DNA from: Thermoplasmatota archaeon
GTDB taxonomy: Archaea > Thermoplasmatota > Thermoplasmata > Thermoplasmatales > Thermoplasmataceae
Reading direction: 5' to 3'
DNA length: 7,183 nucleotides
NCBI GenBank assembly: GCA_023379345.1
Contig: JAMCUV010000013.1
Location: forward strand, 1 to 7,183
Shown piece after piece: positions 1 through 5,129 of the stretch. Both the position numbers and the translations under genes were made by a program. Within the stretch, counting starts at the first letter, position 1; each line of letters begins with the position of its first letter. The notes below the pieces were generated by a model. The model was not told where the DNA came from. It did not search any database and worked only from the letters and a program-made list of their open reading frames with translations.

Positions 1-324
1 CCCGGTTCCCGCCTCTATCCTGCACTTGATTCCATCAGCGGGTACAGGATCACAAAGCGCCATTACGATGCCTTCTTCCAGACAGACCTTGATGGATACC
101 TAAGGGCAAGGCATGTCACGGACCTTGTAATATTGGGGGTAAGCACCGACATCTGTGTGCTGCACACATGCGCTGGTGCCTTCTTCAACAACTATGCCGC
201 CGTTGTGCTCAAGGATCTCTGCGCTGCCATTGACGAAAAGCGCCATGAGGATGCCATGGAATTTATATCCCGGAATTATGGCTTCAGAATAACAACAAGT
301 GATGAATTTCAAAAGGAATTGTGA
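1..324 (+). CDS. pncA: Nicotinamidase (isochorismatase-like hydrolase), C-terminal part, 5' end outside window
   Basis: The frame is open from base 1 to the TGA at 322-324, giving 107 visible residues. Nicotinamidases hydrolyse nicotinamide to nicotinate and ammonia in the cytoplasm, using an Asp-Lys-Cys triad. Two triad members are visible. The Lys lies in ITKRHYDAFFQTDLD (codon 55-57), matching the family's K..Y.AF..T.L pattern. The nucleophilic Cys lies in GVSTDICV (codon 154-156), matching the GV.TD.CV signature. The Asp and the metal-binding Asp/His residues would be in the missing N-terminal part, roughly 70-90 residues given the usual length of about 180. A TTG at 133 is not a plausible start because it would cut off the catalytic Lys. 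The next gene, which uses the nicotinate product, begins 7 bases later, and this pairing strongly favours nicotinamidase over other isochorismatase-family enzymes. Confidence 0.88.
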   Translation, partial: PGSRLYPALDSISGYRITKRHYDAFFQTDLDGYLRARHVTDLVILGVSTDICVLHTCAGAFFNNYAAVVLKDLCAAIDEKRHEDAMEFISRNYGFRITTSDEFQKEL

Positions 325-331
325 AAGGGTT

Positions 332-1510
332 ATGACAGGCTACAATATTGCAACGGAGAAAGAAATATCGGAAGGGCTGGCTTCAGACGTCTATTTTCAG
401 AGGAGCCTGAACGCATCAGGATCTGAGACAGGGGACCGCGTGAAAGCAGAGGTCACCGTATCGGGGCCTCTTGACACCTGGGTGAATTTCTCTGGCCTTG
501 ATGAGATCATCCATCTTCTCAGGGGCAAGGATCTTGATGTTTACGCCATACCGGAGGGAACAATAGTTCCGCCCCGCGATTCCACCGGAACCCCCGTACC
601 GTTCCTGAGGGTGGAAGGACCATATTCAAGCTTCGGTAACCTTGAGACTGCCATACTTGGCTTTATCTGCCAGGCATCTGGAATTTCAACCTATTCCGCA
701 AAGATCAGGAAAGAACTTGGGGACACCCCGTTCTTTTCCTTCGGCATAAGGAGGATGCATCCTGCAATTTCGCCAATGATTGACAGGTCCGCATACATTG
801 GAGGCGCAGATGGTGTTTCTGGAATACTGGGAGGAAGGGTCACCGGAACAGATCCTGTGGGCACAATGCCACACGCCCTGGCACTGCTGATGGGAGACAG
901 GAAGGCTTGGGATCTCACGGTAAAATCTGCTGCACCCGGTAAAAAAACCGTGCTCATAGACACGTTCATGGATGAGAAATTTGCTGCCATAGAGGCTGCG
1001 TCCACAATTCCCGACCTGGACTTCATACGGGTTGACACTCCGTCATCAAGGAGAGGCAATTTTGCCGCACTTATACGGGAAATCAGGTGGGAGCTTGACC
1101 TCAGGGGATACGGGCATGTCAAGATTATGGCCAGCGGGGGACTCAGGCTGGAGAACCTCAGGGAACTTAAGGAAGCAGGTGTTGCCGCATTCGGCATAGG
1201 CACATCAATCTCTTCTGCCAAGCCCTTTGATTTTGCAATGGACATAGTTGAGGTCAATGGGGAGCCGCTCACCAAGAGGGGAAAGTTCTCCGGTGCCAAG
1301 CAGGTGCTCAGGTGCGAACGCTGCTACAGCACCCTTGTTGTGCCATTTGGCCAGGATGTTACGACCTGCCAGTGCGGAGGCAATATGACCCCAATCATGG
1401 AACAGTACCTGAAGTCCGGCGAACCCTTGGGAAAATACCCATCTCCTTCACAGATAAGAAAGCGCACACTTCAGGAACTTGAGAAGCTCGAGAAGGTACC
1501 TGTGTTATAG
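332..1510 (+). CDS. pncB: Nicotinate phosphoribosyltransferase, archaeal type with C-terminal zinc knuckle
   Basis: The enzyme joins nicotinate and PRPP to give nicotinate mononucleotide in NAD salvage. I chose ATG 332. It gives 392 residues and an N terminus MTGYNIATEKEISEGLASDV that matches the recalled Thermoplasma acidophilum enzyme in position and length. GTG 299 would add 11 residues overlapping the upstream gene. Type II phosphoribosyltransferase features, numbered from ATG 332: an N-terminal segment with VSGPLDTW (43-50), FGIRRMHPA (137-145) in the active-site region, DTPSSRRGNF (235-244), the barrel motif ASGG (267-270) and GIGTSIS (288-294). The C terminus has Cys328-x2-Cys331 and Cys346-x-Cys348-GG, fitting the zinc-knuckle-like domain of the archaeal enzyme. 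AAAGGG overlaps the upstream stop codon as a weak ribosome site. The 7-base gap implies an operon with the nicotinamidase gene; the promoter is outside the window. Confidence 0.95.
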   Translation: MTGYNIATEKEISEGLASDVYFQRSLNASGSETGDRVKAEVTVSGPLDTWVNFSGLDEIIHLLRGKDLDVYAIPEGTIVPPRDSTGTPVPFLRVEGPYSSFGNLETAILGFICQASGISTYSAKIRKELGDTPFFSFGIRRMHPAISPMIDRSAYIGGADGVSGILGGRVTGTDPVGTMPHALALLMGDRKAWDLTVKSAAPGKKTVLIDTFMDEKFAAIEAASTIPDLDFIRVDTPSSRRGNFAALIREIRWELDLRGYGHVKIMASGGLRLENLRELKEAGVAAFGIGTSISSAKPFDFAMDIVEVNGEPLTKRGKFSGAKQVLRCERCYSTLVVPFGQDVTTCQCGGNMTPIMEQYLKSGEPLGKYPSPSQIRKRTLQELEKLEKVPVL

Positions 1511-1527
1511 TCATTGCTTTGGGCCAA

Positions 1528-1881
1528 TCACCTATCCTGAAGGATGAACTCCCTCAGGACACTTGCACTGTTTTTCTCAGTTTCCCTTGATGCAAAGAGG
1601 AATGTTACCCTGGGGTGGCTGAATACGATATCCATAAATTCCGCCAGATTGCCGTTTGATCTGAGTTCTTCCATGTATTTCTTGCTGAATTCAACCCACT
1701 TATCCGGATCGTGGGAATACCACTGCCTCAGTTCAGCCGTGGGCGCAATGTTCCTGGCCCAGTAGTCCACATGGGCCATTTCTTTAGTCAAGCCCCTGGG
1801 CCAGAGCCGCTCAACCAGCACCCTGAAGCCATCATCTCCAACGTTTTCATAGACCCGCTTGAGAACTATTGTTGGTTTCAT
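1528..1881 (-). CDS. DUF488 / YeaO-family protein
   Basis: This 117-residue protein has the family's hallmark near the N terminus, the stretch RVLVERLWPRG (20-30). It continues with the typical pattern W.RNIAPT.ELR.WYSHDP.KW.EF...Y.EEL at about 41-73 and a C-terminal FLFASRETEKNSA segment. Length and motif order fit complete YeaO-like DUF488 proteins. Their biochemical role is not established, so I assign none. No signal peptide or membrane segment is visible; it should be cytoplasmic. It converges on the phosphoribosyltransferase gene with only 17 bases between stop codons, and nothing links it functionally to its neighbours. No Shine-Dalgarno precedes the ATG, and a weak TATA-like box about 28 bases upstream suggests a leaderless transcript. 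Confidence 0.85.
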   Translation of the reverse strand: MKPTIVLKRVYENVGDDGFRVLVERLWPRGLTKEMAHVDYWARNIAPTAELRQWYSHDPDKWVEFSKKYMEELRSNGNLAEFMDIVFSHPRVTFLFASRETEKNSASVLREFILQDR

Positions 1882-2133
1882 GTCGTATTATGATTGCCAC
1901 GGGAATACCTAAACATTTTGGAGGCGATGGTATCACCTGCTGTAAATCCAATATTACGGCTGCAATTCTTACCTATCATCATATGTGAGATATATATTAC
2001 AGCGGGATATATGCCTGAAACGGTTTAGGATAGCCTCCTGCGCTCATTTATGCAGTCCTCATTGCAAAGTTGGTGTGAAGGACAATATGTGGGCACCATA
2101 ACATTCTGTATACACAGGCGGTTTCCAATTAGC
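1882..2133. other. Intergenic region without a convincing gene
   Basis: This stretch separates the divergent DUF488 gene and the small YHS gene. I see no tRNA, no long ORF and no clear repeat array. It contains an AT-rich block GATATATATTACAG at about 1989-2002, an approximate repeat ATATTAC(G/A)GC (near 1951 and 1995), and a 30-codon ORF at 2050-2142 that has no recognisable similarity. At 2106-2117 CTGTATACACAG has CTGT/ACAG inverted arms around ATAC and an ACATTCT (2101-2107) next to it; this could be an operator for the downstream copper gene. The length is large for this otherwise compact region. Confidence 0.5.
1906..1913 (-). promoter_or_regulatory. Candidate TATA box for the DUF488 gene
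   Basis: On the minus strand the sequence reads TTTAGGTA, centred about 28 bases before the ATG at 1881. This is the distance expected for a leaderless archaeal transcript starting at or near the start codon. The match to an archaeal TTTAWATA-like box is imperfect, so this rests mainly on position and the lack of a ribosome site. Confidence 0.3.
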
Positions 2134-2160
2134 ATAAATTAAACGCTTATTTGAAATAAA
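2134..2160 (+). promoter_or_regulatory. Candidate promoter of the 46-residue YHS gene
   Basis: Two AT-rich elements lie before the ATG at 2179. ATAAATTAAA (2134-2143) is a TATA-like box that would give a leader of roughly 14 bases. TTATTTGAAATAA (2147-2159) is a perfect 13-base palindrome centred 26 bases before the ATG, the right place for the TATA box of a leaderless transcript. Which one is used cannot be told by eye. The palindrome could also be a protein-binding site. Only AGGT lies directly against the ATG, too close for a normal ribosome site. Confidence 0.45.
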
Positions 2161-2178
2161 GGCGCGTCATAAGCAGGT

Positions 2179-2319
2179 ATGGCTATAGATCCTGTTTGTG
2201 GAATGAAAGTAAAGGAAGACACGCCACTGAAGACCTCCTACAAGGGCAAGACGTACTATTTCTGTAATGAGACGTGCAAGGACACCTTTGAAAAGAATCC
2301 ATTGAAATACACAAGATGA
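2179..2319 (+). CDS. copM: 46-residue YHS/TRASH-domain protein, likely copper chaperone or buffer (CopM-like)
   Basis: The ATG-to-TGA frame encodes 46 residues that are almost entirely one YHS/TRASH metal-binding domain. It has DPVCGM (4-9), GKTYYFC (23-29) and a third Cys at 33, so the cysteines follow C7-x21-C29-x3-C33, the TRASH spacing. Over the first 37 positions it is identical, without gaps, at 20 residues to the N terminus of the copper ATPase encoded 0.7 kb downstream. The Sulfolobus copper cluster includes a small TRASH protein, CopM, thought to carry Cu(I), and I infer the same role here; a general metal buffer or another soft metal is possible. It has no signal peptide and should be cytoplasmic. 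It lies convergent to the regulator gene, 107 bases away, with its own promoter-like sequence. Its shortness makes it easy to miss. Confidence 0.82.
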   Translation: MAIDPVCGMKVKEDTPLKTSYKGKTYYFCNETCKDTFEKNPLKYTR

Positions 2320-2342
2320 GATTCATTCACTGATTCTGGCTG

Positions 2343-2409
2343 CATATCGCATATGTTTCCATCGGGGAGGCAAATAGAAGTGGCAGCCACATTCACACAC
2401 ATCGTGTGT
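2343..2409. repeat. Three short palindromes between convergent genes
   Basis: The 107-base gap between the YHS gene and the regulator holds three perfect inverted repeats in a row: CATAT-CGC-ATATG (2343-2355), GTGGC-A-GCCAC (2380-2390) and ACACAC-ATC-GTGTGT (2395-2409). The third could form a short hairpin. None is followed by a T-run, so they are not classic terminators on either strand, although TATGTTTTA at 2421-2429 is mildly T-rich. They may serve in termination for the two convergent transcripts or bind a protein; chance is possible for the shorter ones. Confidence 0.35.
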
Positions 2410-2426
2410 TACCTTCAGACTATGTT

Positions 2427-2957
2427 TTACTGCTGTGCGTGCTCCAGGCTCCCAAGCCTCCTTTTCATGTCGCGTTCGCAGTTCGGGCAGCAAACATAGT
2501 AAGTTTTTCCTTCACCCTTCACGGAGATTGGCGTTCCCCTTATCTCTGCATCGCAGTAATCGCAGTGCAGCGATGGGTATCTTGGTACAGGGCTGCCGAT
2601 TTTCCTGCGTGATACAATCTTTACATCAATTATCCCGGGGTCCTTTACAGAAGCTATATTTTCCAGGTAAACCAGTATGAGTGATGTTCCGTCAATCAGA
2701 TCGAATACCTCAAGCACCAGATCATCTGGAATCACGGTTCCGCTTCTCACGTGGATCAGGGCTAGATCATTCTGATCACTGCTTGATTCCACGGTGAACC
2801 TGATGATCTCCTGCGATTCCACCAGTCCGTCTATGACCTTCCGGGCTGTGATCCTGCTGATTCCAAGTTCCGCTGCAATGTCCACAACACTCTTTCTGGA
2901 ATTCTCCTTCAGCATCATTAGCACCCTCTGCTCAAGTTCCCTGGATTGTTTTTGCAC
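2427..2957 (-). CDS. copT: Copper-responsive transcription regulator, winged helix plus C-terminal TRASH domain (CopT-like)
   Basis: Started at GTG 2957 the protein has 176 residues. About 1-50 form an Lrp/AsnC-like winged helix: RELEQRVLMMLKENSR, then a helix-turn-helix at about 24-45 (VVDIAAELGISRITARKVIDGL, quoted in part as IAAELGISRITARKV). A middle region (about 50-125) has no clear assignment. The C terminus is a TRASH domain with C135-x20-C156-x3-C160 and extra cysteines at 132 and 157, including GKTYYVCCPNC. In Sulfolobus, CopT of this design binds the cop promoter and responds to copper, so I infer control of the divergent pump gene and probably of itself. GTG 3020 would add 21 residues running across the promoter region and lacks family support; a TATA box 25 bases before GTG 2957 favours a leaderless start there. 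It is likely a cytoplasmic DNA-binding protein. Confidence 0.87.
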   Translation of the reverse strand: MQKQSRELEQRVLMMLKENSRKSVVDIAAELGISRITARKVIDGLVESQEIIRFTVESSSDQNDLALIHVRSGTVIPDDLVLEVFDLIDGTSLILVYLENIASVKDPGIIDVKIVSRRKIGSPVPRYPSLHCDYCDAEIRGTPISVKGEGKTYYVCCPNCERDMKRRLGSLEHAQQ

Positions 2958-2991
2958 ATTGTTACATTTTACAGGTGATATTATACATTGT
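2956..2991. repeat. Repeated ACATTKT motif, candidate regulator operator
   Basis: Three direct copies lie in the regulator/pump intergenic region: ACATTGT (2956-2962), ACATTTT (2964-2970) and ACATTGT (2985-2991). The second and third are 21 bases apart, about two helical turns, and sit on either side of the shared TATA box. TGTTACATTTTACA (2960-2973) is also an imperfect palindrome, with TGT and ACA ends. Placement next to a metal-regulator gene suggests its own binding site. This is inferred from position and repetition only. Confidence 0.4.
2978..2985. promoter_or_regulatory. TATA box shared by divergent copT and copA
   Basis: ATATTATA reads TATAATAT on the other strand, so one box can serve both directions. 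On the minus strand its centre is 25 bases from GTG 2957, matching a leaderless regulator transcript. On the plus strand it would start copA near 3007, leaving a leader of about 50 bases with a strong ribosome site. A second plus-strand candidate is ATTATGAA at 3004-3011, which would start near 3032. Confidence 0.55.
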
Positions 2992-3031
2992 GTTCCAGAA
3001 CAGATTATGAATCTGGGCACGATGTACGGCC

Positions 3032-3058
3032 ATGAAGCACATGATGGACGTGATCTGA
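3032..3058 (+). other. 8-codon mini-ORF abutting copA (possible leader peptide)
   Basis: ATG 3032 opens a frame encoding MKHMMDVI that ends in TGA at 3056-3058, directly before the copA ATG (TGAATG). The copA Shine-Dalgarno lies inside it. Three of eight residues are Met and one is His, side chains that bind Cu(I). A weak TATA-like ATTATGAA (3004-3011) is about 25 bases upstream, so a leaderless start at 3032 is possible. Translation would couple it to copA. Such a short frame can easily arise by chance. Confidence 0.2.
3046..3055 (+). promoter_or_regulatory. Strong Shine-Dalgarno for copA
   Basis: GGACGTGATC matches the archaeal full-length consensus GGAGGTGATC at 9 of 10 bases, 3 bases before the ATG at 3059. 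It fixes the copA start and shows that copA has a leader, unlike the regulator and several neighbours that look leaderless. Confidence 0.7.
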
Positions 3059-5119
3059 ATGCCCACCGATCCTGTATGTGGCATGTTTGTGCCGGAAAAT
3101 TCCACCCTGAAGATGGAGAAAAATGGCAAGACTTATTATTTCTGCTCCAGAGACTGCATGGAGAAATTCATGTCTCCCGAGGACCAGATCAAACGCCTGA
3201 AAATGCGCCTGATCGTGGCATGGCTTTTCTCCCTGCCAATCCTCTTGCTGACTTATTTGACAGCTTTCCCGGCAAAGGACTACGTACTCCTTGCTCTTGC
3301 CCTCCCTGTACAGTTCTATGCTGGGCTGGGTTTTTACAGCGGGGCCTACCAGGCAGTAAGGAACAGGATGGGGAACATGGACATACTGATTTCACTGGGA
3401 ACACTCACAGCATTCTTCTTCTCCCTCTTCATAACGTTTTTCAGGAATGTCATCCCCGGTTCAAGCGTATATTTCGATGCATCGTCCTTCATAATCACGC
3501 TGATTCTTACAGGAAGCTTCATAGAATCAGTAACAAAGAAATCTGCCGGCGATGCTGCGTCCAAACTGCTGGAAATAATGCCTAAGACTGCACATCTTGT
3601 GACCAATAGCGGAGTGAAAGACATTCCCGCGGATCAGGTGAAGCCGGGGGACAGGATAAGCATCCGCGCCGGAGAAGTCATACTTGCGGATGGTACCGTG
3701 GATGCTGGAACAGGCGATGTTGACCCATCTGCCATAACAGGGGAACAGGAACCCATAACCGTAGCAGCGGGAGACCGAGTAATATCTGGCATGAGGAACA
3801 TAAACGGTGCCCTTACAGTTCGTGTTGAAAAGGCAGGCCAAGATTCCACAATATCCAGAATCTATGACATGCTTCAGGCAGCGTCATCAGGCCGTGCCAA
3901 GGTACAGAGAGTTGCAGATATTTTCTCGACGTACTTTGTTCCGGTTGTACTGATTTCTGCTGCAATCTCTGCCATCACGTGGACACTGATCCTGCGTGGC
4001 ACGGGCCTGGACATTGCCATTCCTGTACTGGCCTTCGTCTCCGTTGTGGTCATAGCATGTCCCTGTGCAATAGGACTTGCTGCACCAATTGTTATGCTTA
4101 TAACTTCATCAACAGCATCATCAAGGGGGATTCTGTTCAAGAACACAAGTGTCCTGGACAGGCTCTCCAGAACAACCATGGTGGTCTTCGACAAGACGGG
4201 GACTGTGACAGAATCCGTGCCATCAATAGCAAGGATTGAGGCAAACATGGACAGGAGCGAATTCCTCTCATTCGCTTATGCAATTGAATCGCATTCGAAC
4301 CATCCTGTGGCAAGAGCCATAGCCAGATATTGCAGGGAACAGGGCATCTCAGAATCTGCAGCGTCTGATGTAACTGAAAAACCCGGAGCCGGGATTCAGG
4401 GATCTGTTGGCAACCACATGATCATCATGGAAAGATCCAGGGAAACCACAGGATCCGCTGTCTCAATGTCGGTTGATGGTGTTCCTGCAGGCGTTATTTT
4501 CATGGAATATAAAATTCGTCCCGAAGTATCGGGTGTTGTGGAGCGCCTCCATGAAATGGGAATGAAAGTGGCAATGGTATCAGGGGACAGAAGCGACGCC
4601 GTTGAATCGGTGGCAAGAAGTACAGGCATAGACACCTATGAGAGTGAATGCACCCCGGAGAAAAAGGCTGCCATCATACAGGGTTACCAGGAAAAAGGGG
4701 AGTTTGTGGCATTTGTCGGCGATGGAATAAACGATGCAGTTGTGATGGAAACTTCCGATGCAGGCATTGCGGTTTCAAACGCCTCGGACATAGCTATGGA
4801 TGCAGGAGACCTGATTCTTGCCAGGGACGACCTGACTCTTGTTACTGAAGCCATGGTTATGGCACGGCTCTCCATGAGGAAGATCAGGCAGAATATCGGG
4901 TGGGCCATAGGATACAATTCCATCCTCATACCTGTTGCCGCCGGAATACTGGTTCCTGCCTTCGGCCTTGGCATCTACTCCTTCCTGCCAATGCTCTCTG
5001 CGCTTGCAATGGGATTCAGCTCAACAAGCGTGGTCCTGAACTCCCTCCTGCTAAAGCGGTCCTTCAGATCCACTTCTTACGGAGGTTCCGGAAGATCGGT
5101 TGTGGCTTCCAAGGCATGA
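3059..5119 (+). CDS. copA: Cu(I)-exporting P1B-1 ATPase with N-terminal YHS/TRASH domain
   Basis: The 686-residue membrane pump moves Cu(I) out of the cytoplasm using ATP. Residues 1-37 form a YHS/TRASH domain (DPVCGM 4-9, YYFC 26-29, Cys33) instead of the usual HMA domain. Eight membrane segments fall at about 50-68, 75-97, 107-128, 140-156, 290-311, 318-349, 613-633 and 640-662. The actuator loop has TGE (227-229). Metal-site motifs are CPC (334-336), N612-x6-Y619-N620-x4-P625 in segment 7, and P644-x6-M651-x2-S654-S655 in segment 8; together these define the P1B-1 copper class. The phosphorylation site is DKTGT (378-382), the nucleotide domain has HP (415-416) and GAGIQG (443-448), and GDGINDA spans 554-560. 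All catalytic residues are present. The tail after 668 is Ser/Gly-rich. It diverges from the TRASH regulator, and its stop is 10 bases from the convergent membrane-protein gene. Confidence 0.97.
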   Translation: MPTDPVCGMFVPENSTLKMEKNGKTYYFCSRDCMEKFMSPEDQIKRLKMRLIVAWLFSLPILLLTYLTAFPAKDYVLLALALPVQFYAGLGFYSGAYQAVRNRMGNMDILISLGTLTAFFFSLFITFFRNVIPGSSVYFDASSFIITLILTGSFIESVTKKSAGDAASKLLEIMPKTAHLVTNSGVKDIPADQVKPGDRISIRAGEVILADGTVDAGTGDVDPSAITGEQEPITVAAGDRVISGMRNINGALTVRVEKAGQDSTISRIYDMLQAASSGRAKVQRVADIFSTYFVPVVLISAAISAITWTLILRGTGLDIAIPVLAFVSVVVIACPCAIGLAAPIVMLITSSTASSRGILFKNTSVLDRLSRTTMVVFDKTGTVTESVPSIARIEANMDRSEFLSFAYAIESHSNHPVARAIARYCREQGISESAASDVTEKPGAGIQGSVGNHMIIMERSRETTGSAVSMSVDGVPAGVIFMEYKIRPEVSGVVERLHEMGMKVAMVSGDRSDAVESVARSTGIDTYESECTPEKKAAIIQGYQEKGEFVAFVGDGINDAVVMETSDAGIAVSNASDIAMDAGDLILARDDLTLVTEAMVMARLSMRKIRQNIGWAIGYNSILIPVAAGILVPAFGLGIYSFLPMLSALAMGFSSTSVVLNSLLLKRSFRSTSYGGSGRSVVASKA

Positions 5120-5129
5120 CTGACGTTCC

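Noticed and set aside
133..324. TTG 133 as the start of a separate 63-residue protein
   Set aside because: The frame is open upstream to base 1 and holds the conserved nicotinamidase Lys region, so this is the C-terminal part of a longer gene.
691..1299. 202-codon minus-strand ORF inside the phosphoribosyltransferase gene
   Set aside because: It lies wholly antisense to a strongly supported enzyme gene and its translation is Ser/Pro-rich with no recognisable domain. It is a shadow frame.
2050..2142. 30-codon plus-strand ORF in the gap before the YHS gene
   Set aside because: It is short, has no ribosome site and no recognisable motif, and ends inside the candidate promoter.
2794..3585. 263-codon plus-strand ORF across the regulator, promoter and start of copA
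   Set aside because: It is antisense to the winged-helix coding region and out of frame with copA. The product looks random, and both overlapped genes have clear family motifs.
3874..4248. 124-codon minus-strand ORF within copA
   Set aside because: It is antisense to the CPC and DKTGT region of the pump and has no family features; a shadow frame.
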